Origin: Acidobacteriota bacterium
Lineage (GTDB): Bacteria; Acidobacteriota; Terriglobia; Terriglobales; Acidobacteriaceae
Assembly (NCBI GenBank): GCA_025359885.1
Contig: JANYDG010000106.1
Location: forward strand, 1 to 64,000
Direction: 5' to 3'
DNA: 64,000 nucleotides
The translations under genes and the position numbers were made by a program. The notes under the pieces were generated by a model. That model was not told the DNA's origin, searched no databases, and worked only from the letters and a program-made list of their open reading frames with translations. Shown piece by piece: positions 47,017 to 56,047 of this stretch (position 1 is its first letter; every line of letters starts with the position of its first letter).

Positions 47017-49560
47017 GTGACTGAAACTTCATTTCCAGATAGGGATGGTGTAAGGCGTGGCTCTCTCTCCTTTCGTGAGATGGTCGAGCTGGTGCGGCGG
47101 CGGCGGAGATTTCTTGCTTCGACAGTGGGCGGCTTATTGCTGCTGTGTTGCCTGTATTGCCTGATTGTTCCCAACCAATATGAAGGAGCGGCGCGAGTTG
47201 CACTGCGGATGCAGGCCACTTCTTCGCTGACGGTGGATTCGGCGGAGGCAGTGGCTCCGGCTTCGATTTTGAGCACTCCATTGCAGCTTGAGACGCTGGT
47301 GAATGTGCTGCGGAGCGATCAGCTTGCGTGGCGGGTGATTACCGGCATGAAGCTATATGAGTCGGGGACGTTCAGCCGCAATTTTCTGGAGAAGTATCCG
47401 GGGTTTGATGCGGTGAGGCCGACGGCTGAGGCGCAGAGCTATTTGCTGGATGCTTTTGCCAAGCGTCTGAAGGTGCGGTCACTGCCGCGGACGCTGCTGA
47501 TTGAGGTTCGGTTCAGGAGCCGGGATGCGGCGCAGGCGGCGGCGGTGGCGAATGCGGTGGTGGCCGGATATATGGCCGAGGAGGCGGAGAGCCGGAGGGA
47601 TGCGACGCATGAAGCTGCAGGGTGGCTGCTGGGGCAGTTGGGGCCGCTGACGGCGAATGTTGAGGCGAAGGAAAAGCGGTTGGCGGCTTTTGAGCGGGAG
47701 CACAACTTCATGAGCCAGCAGCAGACGGTGCCGGGTGGGCAACCGGTGGAGACGCTGCACGATCCGACGATTTTGCGGGTGGATGAGGCGGGGCGGCAGT
47801 TGGCTGTGGCAAGCGGCGACCGGATATTGCGGGAGTCGCTGTACCGGGAGGCACAGCAGGGGAATCCAGAGTTGGTGCTGGCGGCGAATCCTGAATTGCA
47901 GGCGGAGCTTGGGCCGGGAGGCGCGACGATGGTGCAGCAGTTGCGGGTGCATGTGAGTGAAGTGGGCGTGGAGCTGGCCCAGTTGAGGGCTGAGCATGGG
48001 CCGAACTATCCGCGCGTGGTGGAGCTGGAGCGAGCGCAGGTGGACCTGGAGCAACAGATCAAAGTCGAGGACGGCAACCTGCTGGAGGCTTTTGAGCGGA
48101 CCTGGAAAGCTGCGGCGGTGCGCGAAAAGCTGCTCCAGGCTGAACTGGATGCGCGTATGGCTGAGGGGCTGCGGCAAAACGACGCGACGATGCAGTATTC
48201 GGTGCTGCATGGGGAAGTGGAATCAGGGCGGGAGCTGATTTCGCGGCTCACTCGACGCATCGAGGATGCGACGCTCTCAGCGGGGGTGAGGTCGGCGAGC
48301 ATAACGGTGGTGGACCGGGCGCGGCAGCCGGTGAAGCCGGTGACGCCCGATTTGCCGCTTTATCTGGCAATTACGTTGTTTGTCGGGGTGTGGATTGCGG
48401 TTGCGGGGGTGCTGCTGCTGGAGGCTTTGCGCCCCTTGCGTGGAGCGATAGTGACTGTCCTGCTGTTGATGATCGGGCTGAATGGGCTTGGCGGGGTGGC
48501 GCAGGCGCCTACGCCCAACACGCAGGGGCTGCCAAGCGGGGTGGTGCGGCTGCCCCAGACGCCCACGGCGGTGAGTTCACCGAATGCGAAGGATGCCCCT
48601 GCGATTTGGAATGCAGCAGGGCCGGTGGGAAATGAGCAGTCGCCACCGAATGCAGGGAACCGCGTTGCAGGTATGGGAATGGGGCCATCTCTGGCGTTGC
48701 CGATCGCTGCCGGGGATTTCTTGCAGGTGAGCGAGTTTCACCTGGCGGAGTTTCGCTCGTCAGTGCGGGTAGCAGCCGATGGAACGGTAACGCTGCCCCT
48801 GGTCGGCGAGGTGAAGCTGCTGGGCATGAGTGAGCCGAAGGCGGCGCGCGCGATCGAGAAGGCGCTGCTGACGGGCGGGCTGCTGCTGCATCCGCAGGTA
48901 ACGGTGCTGGTGACGAGTGCCGTGGGGCAGGATGTGAGCGTGCTGGGTGAGGTGGTGCGGCCGGGCGTTTATCCGTATACGGTGCATCATCGGCTGCTGG
49001 ATTTGCTTTCAGCGGCGAGTGGGCTCTCAGGGAATGCGGGGCGGCTGGTGACGGTGGTGCATCGAGACGAGAACGGGGACGTTGGGGCAGGAAAGCCGCA
49101 TGCAAGCGTGCCCCAGGCAGTGATTCTGGACCCCAGCGGCACCGACACCAAAGTGGAGCATAACCCTGAGCTGGCGCCGGGAGACACGGTGCAGGTGAGC
49201 CGGGCGGGCCTGGTGTACGTGATTGGCGATGTGGTGAGGCCGGGTGGCTTTGCCGTAGACCCGGTGCAGGGGCTGACGATTGTGCAGGCGCTGTCGCTGG
49301 CATGGGGTTCGACGCCGAATGCGGCGGTGGGCAAAGCAATTTTGATTCGCGACCAGCCGGGTGGAAGGACGCTGACGACGCTGAACCTGAAGCGGATGAT
49401 TCGAGGGCAGGACCCGGATCTGTCGTTGCGGGACCGGGATATCTTGTTTGTGCCGGACTCGACGGCAAAGACGCTGCTGACCAAGACTCTGGAGACGGCG
49501 ATCCAGTCGGCGGTGGGAGTGAGTATTTATGCAGGGCTGGTTTATTCGCAGCGGTTCTAA
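47017..49560 (+). CDS. Wzz-type chain-length protein fused to Wza-type export protein
   Basis: An 847-residue protein joining two normally separate exopolysaccharide functions. Residues about 1-470 form a Wzz/GNVR-type copolymerase: a first membrane helix (VGGLLLLCCLYCLIV), long coiled coils (around LLGQLGPLTANVEAKEKRLAAFE), and a second helix near residue 450 (LYLAITLFVGVWIAVAGVLLL). Residues 570-847 are a polysaccharide export domain (AGDFLQVSEFHLAEF) with two SLBB-like units (VSVLGEVVRPGVYPY, VYVIGDVVRPGGFAV). No cytoplasmic tyrosine-kinase domain is present. The joint (RGAIVTVLLLMIGLNGLGGVAQA) reads like a signal peptide. A GTG at 48451 with GGAG five bases upstream could start the second half alone. 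Confidence 0.88.
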   Translation: MTETSFPDRDGVRRGSLSFREMVELVRRRRRFLASTVGGLLLLCCLYCLIVPNQYEGAARVALRMQATSSLTVDSAEAVAPASILSTPLQLETLVNVLRSDQLAWRVITGMKLYESGTFSRNFLEKYPGFDAVRPTAEAQSYLLDAFAKRLKVRSLPRTLLIEVRFRSRDAAQAAAVANAVVAGYMAEEAESRRDATHEAAGWLLGQLGPLTANVEAKEKRLAAFEREHNFMSQQQTVPGGQPVETLHDPTILRVDEAGRQLAVASGDRILRESLYREAQQGNPELVLAANPELQAELGPGGATMVQQLRVHVSEVGVELAQLRAEHGPNYPRVVELERAQVDLEQQIKVEDGNLLEAFERTWKAAAVREKLLQAELDARMAEGLRQNDATMQYSVLHGEVESGRELISRLTRRIEDATLSAGVRSASITVVDRARQPVKPVTPDLPLYLAITLFVGVWIAVAGVLLLEALRPLRGAIVTVLLLMIGLNGLGGVAQAPTPNTQGLPSGVVRLPQTPTAVSSPNAKDAPAIWNAAGPVGNEQSPPNAGNRVAGMGMGPSLALPIAAGDFLQVSEFHLAEFRSSVRVAADGTVTLPLVGEVKLLGMSEPKAARAIEKALLTGGLLLHPQVTVLVTSAVGQDVSVLGEVVRPGVYPYTVHHRLLDLLSAASGLSGNAGRLVTVVHRDENGDVGAGKPHASVPQAVILDPSGTDTKVEHNPELAPGDTVQVSRAGLVYVIGDVVRPGGFAVDPVQGLTIVQALSLAWGSTPNAAVGKAILIRDQPGGRTLTTLNLKRMIRGQDPDLSLRDRDILFVPDSTAKTLLTKTLETAIQSAVGVSIYAGLVYSQRF

Positions 49561-49588
49561 AGACGGTGTGAAGTGTGGAGTGTGAAGT

Positions 49589-50827
49589 GTGGACAGAGGC
49601 GCTCTAAACCGAATTGTCTTTGGGTTGCTGGTGCTTTATGCGTTTGCTGTGCCCTGGGAGTATTCGCTGGATTTAGGAGAGCCGTTTGGGAATGTGGCCC
49701 GGGTTCTGGGGATTTTGCTGCTTGGGGCGGGTTTGCTGCTGGTGTTGGAGCGGGGCGGGATACGGCGCCTGGGAGCGATGCAGTGGCTGGTGACGGGGTT
49801 CTTTCTCTACTTCGCTTGCAGCGCGATGTGGACGGTGGACATCGAGGCGACGCTGGGGAAGATGCGCGCTTATTTCCAGGTGATGATGGTGGTTTGGCTG
49901 GCCTGGGAATTGATCGAAACCGAGCTTGAACTGCGTGTGCTGATGGCGGCATTTGTGGCGGGATGCGGGGTGCTGGCGGGGCTGACGCTGCTGGACTTTG
50001 CGAGTTTTGGGTCGGGAGCAGTGAGCGCGGCGGAACAGATCCGGTTTGTGGCCGAAGGGCAGGACCCTAATGATGTGGCGCGTTTTCTCGATCTTGGATT
50101 TCCATTGGCGGCTTTGTTGTTCGCGGTCGAACGGCGGAGGTGGGTGCGGGCGCTTTCGCTGGGGTATTTGCCGATGGGGTTGATGGCGGTGCTGGTGACG
50201 GCTTCAAGGGGAGGGTTTACCGCAGCCCTGGTAGCGCTGGCGGGCGCGGGGACGCTGCTGGTGGTGTGGCGCAGGCGCACTGCGCTGGCAGTGCTGGGGG
50301 GACTGGTGCTGGCGGCGGTGGCGGTTGCAATCTTGTTGCCGATGGAGACGTTGGAGCGGCTTGGGACTATTCCTGAGCAGGTAGGCGCGGGCAACTTGAA
50401 TGACCGGCTGAATATCTGGATTGCGGGGTGGCAGGCGTTCCGAGAGTCTCCGTGGTGGGGCTCGGGCGCGGGTACCTTTACGACTGCGGCTCGACTGGCG
50501 GAGGGCGATACCGCGCACAATACGATGATGGCTGTGCTGGTGACCGGGGGCTTGGCGGGCATGGCAATTTTTACGGCAATTGTGACGTGGGCAGGTTGGG
50601 CGGTGGCGCGGACGCGAGGGCTCTTGCGGATCGCACTAGGGAGTGTGCTTCTGGTCTGGCTGGTGACTTCGATGGTGGGTTCAGTTGAGGAGAACCGGAC
50701 GACGTGGCTGCTATTTGCGGTAATGGCGGTGGCTGGGAGGCAGGAAACGGGGGGCCGGGATCAGGGATCAAATCATGCTGCTTCGTCTAGACTGGCGAGA
50801 GCGATACTTCCTCAAGCCAATCTATGA
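49589..50827 (+). CDS. O-antigen ligase/Wzy-like membrane protein
   Basis: A 412-residue protein with about ten transmembrane helices. The large loop motif RLNIWIAGWQAFRESPWWGSGAGTF followed by AHNTMM is typical of the O-antigen ligase/Wzy family (Wzy_C), which joins or polymerises glycan units on the periplasmic side. It starts with GTG, with GGAG about eight bases upstream. The gene follows the Wzz-Wza fusion by 28 bases and overlaps the flippase gene by four. The C-terminal end (GRQETGGRDQGSNH) is coded by GGGATCAGGGATCA-like DNA, as at other gene ends here. Confidence 0.85.
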   Translation: MDRGALNRIVFGLLVLYAFAVPWEYSLDLGEPFGNVARVLGILLLGAGLLLVLERGGIRRLGAMQWLVTGFFLYFACSAMWTVDIEATLGKMRAYFQVMMVVWLAWELIETELELRVLMAAFVAGCGVLAGLTLLDFASFGSGAVSAAEQIRFVAEGQDPNDVARFLDLGFPLAALLFAVERRRWVRALSLGYLPMGLMAVLVTASRGGFTAALVALAGAGTLLVVWRRRTALAVLGGLVLAAVAVAILLPMETLERLGTIPEQVGAGNLNDRLNIWIAGWQAFRESPWWGSGAGTFTTAARLAEGDTAHNTMMAVLVTGGLAGMAIFTAIVTWAGWAVARTRGLLRIALGSVLLVWLVTSMVGSVEENRTTWLLFAVMAVAGRQETGGRDQGSNHAASSRLARAILPQANL

Positions 50828-52248
50828 CGACTCCACCCCCAAGCAAGCCAATGGTCAAGTCGATGATCAAGCCAATGGAACCGATGCCTGGACAGGCTCC
50901 GGGGCTGAGCGTGAACCGGCGAATTTTTCGCGCAGCGATGATCGTTACGCTGGCCAGCGTGCTGGTAAAGCTGGTCGCGACGGTCAAGGAATTCGTCGTG
51001 GCCGGGTCGTTTGGTCGTTCGGATGCGATGGACGCCTTTCTCATCGCGTTCCTGGTGCCGGGCCTGCTGGTGAATCTGTTTTCAGAGTCAATGAACCAGG
51101 CTCTGATTCCCACGTTGGTGCGGGTGCGTGAGCAGATGGGGCCGGGCAAGGCGCAGGAACTGCTGTCGAGTGCAATGACCTGGACGTGCGCGTTGCTGGT
51201 GGTTGCTTCGGTGGCGATGGCGGGGATGGCGCGGGTCTTGTTTCCGCTGATGGCCGGGCATTTTTCACCCCCGAAGCTGCTGCTCACGGAACACCTGTTT
51301 TACGGGCTGTTGCCGATCGTGCTGATTGCCGGGGTGGCTTCAAACTGCACGGCGGTCTTGAATACTTTTGAGAGATTTGCATGGCCATCGCTGGTGCCGA
51401 TGGTGACCCCCTTGCTGATCATGCTGTGTTGCTGGCTGATCACGCCCTGGGTGGGGGTGTGGTCGTTGGTGTATGGCAATGTGGTGGGCGCACTGATGCA
51501 TGCGGGGCTGGTGGTGTGGATGATGCACACGCACGGCTATCGTTTTGATCTTCGCTGGCATGGCGGGAAGCTGGCGATTCGGCCAGCGATTTTAGAGGTG
51601 GCGGGGCAGTATGGACCCATTTTGCTGTCGGGGTTGGTGGCTTCAAGCGGGCTGCTGGTGGATCAGGGAATGGCGGCGACGCTGCCCTCAGGGAGTGTGG
51701 CAACGCTGGCCTATGCCAACCGGTTTGTGGGCGTCGTTTTGAATCTGCTCGCGGGGGCGATTGCGACTGCCGTGACCCCGTATTTTGCGCAGATGGTAGC
51801 GCAGCGGGACTGGGGTGGCTGCCGTCATACGGTGAATACGTATGTTCGGCTTACTGCGCTCGTCTCTGTGCCGGTGGCACTGGCGATGATTGCCGGGTCG
51901 CAAGTGCTGATTCGGCTGACATTTCAGCATGGGGCGTTTGGAGCGGCAGACACCGCGGCTGTGGCTCCGGTGCAGGCGATGTATGCGATTCAGTTGCCAT
52001 TTTTCATCGTGAGCCGGGTGTTTTACCGGTACCTGGTGGCGATACGGCGGACTCGGCTTATTTTGTACTGTGGGGTCATCAACCTGGTGCTCGATGTGGT
52101 GCTGAACCTGGTGTTCATGCGCTGGTATGGGGTCGCGGGGATTGCGCTGGCGACGTCGATGTGGACGGTGAGCACTTTCGTTTTTCTCTGCTACTGGACC
52201 TACAAGCTACTGCCGCTCAGGGAGAGCCTGGCGGAGGTGGCTGGATGA
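50824..52248 (+). CDS. MurJ/MviN-family lipid-linked oligosaccharide flippase
   Basis: A 474-residue membrane protein with about 13-14 helices. The early GSFGRSDAMDAFLIAFLVPGLLVNLFSESMNQALIPTL stretch is characteristic of MurJ/MviN. Its place between an O-antigen ligase-like gene and a deacetylase gene, with four-base overlaps on both sides, suggests a polysaccharide flippase (Wzx role) and not the housekeeping lipid II flippase. The first 25 residues are Pro/Met-rich and cytoplasmic. Confidence 0.87.
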   Translation: MTTPPPSKPMVKSMIKPMEPMPGQAPGLSVNRRIFRAAMIVTLASVLVKLVATVKEFVVAGSFGRSDAMDAFLIAFLVPGLLVNLFSESMNQALIPTLVRVREQMGPGKAQELLSSAMTWTCALLVVASVAMAGMARVLFPLMAGHFSPPKLLLTEHLFYGLLPIVLIAGVASNCTAVLNTFERFAWPSLVPMVTPLLIMLCCWLITPWVGVWSLVYGNVVGALMHAGLVVWMMHTHGYRFDLRWHGGKLAIRPAILEVAGQYGPILLSGLVASSGLLVDQGMAATLPSGSVATLAYANRFVGVVLNLLAGAIATAVTPYFAQMVAQRDWGGCRHTVNTYVRLTALVSVPVALAMIAGSQVLIRLTFQHGAFGAADTAAVAPVQAMYAIQLPFFIVSRVFYRYLVAIRRTRLILYCGVINLVLDVVLNLVFMRWYGVAGIALATSMWTVSTFVFLCYWTYKLLPLRESLAEVAG

Positions 52249-53012
52249 CGGCGCCTTCACGAGCGCAGTATCTGCTGCGGTTTGATGATCTCTGCCCGAC
52301 GATGAGCCGGGCAGGTTGGGAGCGGTTTGTGCCCCTGCTGCGGCGGTATGAAATCAAGCCAATTCTGGCGGTGGTGCCAGCAAATGCGGACCCTGATTTG
52401 ATGGTGGATGCCACGGATGACGGGTTTTGGGAGGAGATGTGCGGGTGGGAGAAGGACGGGGCAGAAATTGGACTGCATGGCTACAGGCATGTTTGCGCGG
52501 CCCGGGGGCGGGGCCTGCTTCCGTTGCATGAGCAATCGGAGTTTGCCGGGGTGCAGGAGGGCCTGCAACGGGAGTGGATTCGGGCAGGTCTGGCGATTTT
52601 ACGGGCAAAGGAGCTGGAGCCGGGGATCTGGGTAGCTCCGCGGCATGGTTTTGACCTGACGACGCTACGGGTGCTGCGCGAGGAGGGGCTGGGCGTGCTT
52701 TCGGATGGGTTTGCGGACAGCCCTTTTGATGTGAGTGGAGTGCGGTGGATTCCGCAGCAGCTTTGGGGCCCGCGTGAAAAGAAGCAGGGGGTGTGGACGA
52801 TTTGCCTGCACGCGAATACGGCGACGGATGCTGCGTTGGCTGAGCTGGCGGCCTTTCTGGAGCAGTATGCCGGGGAATTTACAAGCGTAAAGCGGGTGCT
52901 GGCCCAGTGGCCCGGGCGGGAGCAGACGAGGGCGGATCGGTGGTTTCACGCGCAAATGATGGGGCGGATACGCATTGACCGTTGGCGCAGAGCAGTCCGC
53001 AGCGTGGGGTGA
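52245..53012 (+). CDS. DUF2334/polysaccharide deacetylase-like protein
   Basis: A 255-residue protein. YLLRFDDLCPTM gives the Asp pair of the NodB-like metal site, and GLHGYRH gives its His ligands. ILAVVPAN and WVAPRHGFD fit DUF2334/polysaccharide deacetylase proteins. No signal peptide is visible. The ATG at 52245 overlaps the flippase stop (ATGA), so the track start 84 bases upstream is unlikely. It ends the polysaccharide operon. It may trim acetyl groups from a glycan, but the substrate is unknown. Confidence 0.85.
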   Translation: MTAPSRAQYLLRFDDLCPTMSRAGWERFVPLLRRYEIKPILAVVPANADPDLMVDATDDGFWEEMCGWEKDGAEIGLHGYRHVCAARGRGLLPLHEQSEFAGVQEGLQREWIRAGLAILRAKELEPGIWVAPRHGFDLTTLRVLREEGLGVLSDGFADSPFDVSGVRWIPQQLWGPREKKQGVWTICLHANTATDAALAELAAFLEQYAGEFTSVKRVLAQWPGREQTRADRWFHAQMMGRIRIDRWRRAVRSVG

Positions 53013-53248
53013 TTATCCCGCTCCAAACGCAGATACGACGATGGGTCGAGGGCGAAGGTGCCGGTATGTCCTCAACCTGATATCTATACGGAATGATCCA
53101 GGGCAGCAGGTTGAGAAGAGCATTCAGCGCGACAGGAGCGCCGATTTTTTCTTCTTGTGTCTCGATCGAATTCGGAATATACCGGATAGGTCCGGCGGGA
53201 TTCGTATGCCATCGCAGTTCTGGATGGCAGGGAAGGAATCGCTCAGCG

Positions 53249-53845
53249 ATGGGACGAGAAACTACCTGCCTCTGCCAATGGGCCAGCCTCTCTGGCCAAT
53301 GCAAGGTGCTGCTTGAATCGCGGGAGTTGATCCTGCGCGGCGAGATCCGGCGCCGCATCCCCATCGCGTCGGTAACGGATCTTGCAGTCGAGGGAGATAA
53401 GCTCCGTTTCCATGCGGGTGATGTCGAGGTTGCACTCTGCCTGGGTTCAGCGATGGCCCAAGCGTGGGCGAAACGGATTACCGCTCTTCCGCCAACGCTT
53501 GCCGCAAAGCTCGGAATTCTGCCTGAGACTCGTTTGCTCGTCCTTGGCGAAGTTGAGTCTGAAGAACTTCAGGCCGCTATTCAGAAGGGTCTGACGACCG
53601 ACGGGCCAGACGCGACGATGATTGTCGCTCGTCTGCGGACAATCATCGATCTGGACTACGCAGTCCACGTTTACGCAGCCTACCCTGCGAACCCGCCGCT
53701 TTGGGTGGTATACCCAAAGGGCGCACGTACGCTGCCAGGTGAAGCTGAAATCCGCAGCACGCTGCGCTTTGAGGGGTTCATTGACACCAAAGTTGCCTCC
53801 GTATCAGAGGAGTTGACCGCACTGCGCTTTATCAAGCGACCGTAG
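53249..53845 (+). CDS. Uncharacterised protein, possible DUF3052-like C-terminal part
   Basis: A 198-residue cytoplasmic protein that is not firmly recognised. The start is placed at ATG 53249 with AAGGA upstream; the track start adds 52 residues lacking any pattern. The N terminus has a Cys cluster (TTCLCQW...GQC) and then short strands (VLLESRELILRGEIRRRIP). The C-terminal half (ARLRTIIDLDYAVHVYAAYPANPPLWVVYPKG) resembles the DUF3052 family. It stands alone, 236 bases after the polysaccharide operon. From here on, the plus strand changes from G-rich to C-rich. Confidence 0.72.
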   Translation: MGRETTCLCQWASLSGQCKVLLESRELILRGEIRRRIPIASVTDLAVEGDKLRFHAGDVEVALCLGSAMAQAWAKRITALPPTLAAKLGILPETRLLVLGEVESEELQAAIQKGLTTDGPDATMIVARLRTIIDLDYAVHVYAAYPANPPLWVVYPKGARTLPGEAEIRSTLRFEGFIDTKVASVSEELTALRFIKRP

Positions 53846-53855
53846 CGGCTTTCTC

Positions 53856-54383
53856 TCAGTGTCGGCCTGGCTTCTTCTTTGCCGCAGTCGTCAGTTTTTG
53901 CAGCCCCTCGGGGCCGATCGCAAATTTTCGTCGCTCCACGGGCGTTGACAGCACCACGCTGGTCACAGGATTGCCGTATGGCAGCAGCGCCTCAATCAGC
54001 GCTTCCAGGGCACCCATGGAGGTGGTTGTAACCTTGAGCAGAAAGGCGTCCCCGCCGGTGAGGTGGTGGCACTCACGCACCTCTTCCAGCGTCTGGACAA
54101 ACTCCATGAGGCGGTAGTAGTGGGGGCCGTCACACGACATGCGCACAAATGCCACCACCTCTAATCCGAGCGCTTCACGATCAATTTCGATGGTGTAGGC
54201 GCGAATGATGCCGACTTCTTCCATCTGCTTTAGCCGCTCGGCCGTCGCCGTCGGGCTCAGGCCAACCCGGCGCGCCAACTCGGCCGTCGAAATCCGTGCA
54301 TTCTGCTGCAACTCCTTCAGCAGCCCCCGCCCGAACGCATCCATCAGGTAGCCAGTGTTCAAGGCCGTGGAATCAATGCTCAT
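53856..54383 (-). CDS. Lrp/AsnC-family transcriptional regulator
   Basis: A 175-residue regulator. The N-terminal helix-turn-helix (LLKELQQNARISTAELARRVGLSPTATAERLKQMEE) and the C-terminal RAM domain that binds amino acids (VAFVRMSC, VRECHHLTGGDAFLLKV) are clear. It is divergent from hutH, with 93 bases between starts, and an operator-like site lies in the gap. Control of histidine breakdown, perhaps with histidine or urocanate as signal, is inferred from this arrangement. Confidence 0.92.
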   Translation of the reverse strand: MSIDSTALNTGYLMDAFGRGLLKELQQNARISTAELARRVGLSPTATAERLKQMEEVGIIRAYTIEIDREALGLEVVAFVRMSCDGPHYYRLMEFVQTLEEVRECHHLTGGDAFLLKVTTTSMGALEALIEALLPYGNPVTSVVLSTPVERRKFAIGPEGLQKLTTAAKKKPGRH

Positions 54384-54386
54384 ATC

Positions 54387-54419
54387 TAAAAATCATAGTG
54401 AATTCACCGTTAAAAATCA
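54387..54419. promoter_or_regulatory. Symmetric operator between the AsnC regulator and hutH
   Basis: The palindrome GTGAATTCAC (54398-54407) is flanked on both sides by TAAAAATCA (54387-54395 and 54411-54419), 24 bases apart and centred on the palindrome. It begins four bases upstream of the regulator ATG. The layout suits an Lrp/AsnC dimer or octamer site with autoregulation. Confidence 0.65.
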
Positions 54420-54476
54420 AAGCATGTGGCGTAACCCATCTGTACCGCGGTGGGTCATCCGCCTAGGATTACCGCT

Positions 54477-55994
54477 ATGAACCCGCTTCAGATCCATGGC
54501 CAGCCCCTGACCCTCGCCGAAATCGAATCCGTTTCCATTGCGCATTGCCGAGTCGAGATCGCCCCGGAGGCTCTCACCCGAGTTGCCCAGAGTCGCGCCG
54601 TTATCGAGCACATTCTTGAAACCGGTCAGACCGTTTATGGCGTCAACACCGGCTTTGGCAAGCTTGCCGATGTCAGGATTCCAGCCGACCGACTCGCCCA
54701 GCTCCAGACCAATCTTGTTCGCAGCCACGCCTGCGGTCTTGGTGAGCCTTTGACGGAGGCTGAATCGCGCGCCATGCTTCTGCTCCGCGCCAACGTACTG
54801 GCGAAAGGCCACAGCGGCACCCGCACATCCTTGATCGAGTTGCTGGTCTCGATGCTCAACGCAGGCGTCCATCCGGTCATCCCAGCCAAAGGCTCGGTCG
54901 GTGCGAGCGGTGACCTTGCACCCCTGGCGCATCTGGCACTGGTTGTCATCGGCGAAGGCGAGGCCGTCTTCGACGGGAAAAGAACGAGCGGCATGGAAGC
55001 CCTCACCGCAGCCGGCCTCACGCCAATCGGGCTCCAGGCCAAAGAGGGTCTTGCGCTGCTCAACGGAACTCAAGCCATGACCGCCGTAGGCGCGCTGGCC
55101 ATCGCCCACGCTTCGCGGCTCGCCGAGATCGCCGACATTGCTGGTGCCATGAGCCTTGAAGCACTCAAAGGCACTCCTGTCGCCTTTGACCCGCGCATTC
55201 ACCTGGCCCGCCCCCACACCGGGCAGATCGCCGCAGCTGCTCATCTCACCAACCTGCTTGAAGACAGCGAAATCCGCCAGTCTCACGTTGCCAACGACCC
55301 CCGTGTACAGGATGCATACTGCCTCCGCTGCATGCCCCAGGTCCACGGAGCCGTCCGCGGTGTGCTGGCCCATGCGACACAAATACTGGAGGTTGAATCG
55401 GGCTCGGCCACCGACAATCCGCTGGTCTTTCCGTCGAAATCAGGAGTGCAGGGAAGCGGGGAGGTTCTCTCTGGCGGCAATTTTCACGGAGCACCGTTGG
55501 CCTACGCATTTGACTACGCAGCCATTGCCCTCACCGACCTCGCCAGCATCAGCGAACGCCGCATTGACCGCCTCATCAACCCCGATATCAATGAGGGGCT
55601 GCCCGCCTTTCTCTGCGCCGATGCTGGCCTCTCCTCGGGCTACATGATCGCCCACGTAACCGCTGCGGCCCTGCTCAATGAGTGCAAAGTACTCGCACAC
55701 CCCAGCAGCACCGACTCCGTTCCCACCTCCGGAGGGAAGGAGGACCACGTATCGATGGGCATGACCGGCGCCTTGAAACTTCGCCAGATCACCGACAACC
55801 TCCAACTCATCCTCGCCATCGAATTCCTCTGCGCCGCCCAGGGCCTCGACTACCGCCTCCCGCTCAGGCCCAGCCCAGCCATCGCTGCCGCCCATACAAC
55901 CATCCGCGCTGCCGTACCCCATCTCACTGAAGATCGCTCGCCCGCGCCCGACATTCAGGCCATCGCTCAGCTGATTCAAGAAAGGCGGCTGTGA
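54477..55994 (+). CDS. hutH: Histidine ammonia-lyase
   Basis: HutH removes ammonia from histidine to give urocanate. The 505-residue enzyme has the MIO cofactor motif Ala-Ser-Gly in GSVGASGDLAPLAHLAL. The YGVNTGFGKLADV start and GNFHGAPLAYAFDY stretch are family marks. The start is ATG 54477; the track start nine codons upstream lacks support. An 18-codon ORF (54424-54480) overlaps the start as CTATGA. No other hut genes follow, since htpG is next. Other MIO lyases are less likely, given the length and motifs. Confidence 0.93.
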   Translation: MNPLQIHGQPLTLAEIESVSIAHCRVEIAPEALTRVAQSRAVIEHILETGQTVYGVNTGFGKLADVRIPADRLAQLQTNLVRSHACGLGEPLTEAESRAMLLLRANVLAKGHSGTRTSLIELLVSMLNAGVHPVIPAKGSVGASGDLAPLAHLALVVIGEGEAVFDGKRTSGMEALTAAGLTPIGLQAKEGLALLNGTQAMTAVGALAIAHASRLAEIADIAGAMSLEALKGTPVAFDPRIHLARPHTGQIAAAAHLTNLLEDSEIRQSHVANDPRVQDAYCLRCMPQVHGAVRGVLAHATQILEVESGSATDNPLVFPSKSGVQGSGEVLSGGNFHGAPLAYAFDYAAIALTDLASISERRIDRLINPDINEGLPAFLCADAGLSSGYMIAHVTAAALLNECKVLAHPSSTDSVPTSGGKEDHVSMGMTGALKLRQITDNLQLILAIEFLCAAQGLDYRLPLRPSPAIAAAHTTIRAAVPHLTEDRSPAPDIQAIAQLIQERRL

Positions 55995-56047
55995 GCTTCC
56001 AACTCAAACTCTGGCCCTGACCCTCAGAAATTGTTGATAATTGGTGA

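Noticed and set aside
53040-53215. Possible dif-like site at the composition switch
   Set aside because: Segments such as TGATATCTATACGGAATG were examined, but no 11-6-11 arrangement close to known dif sequences could be aligned.
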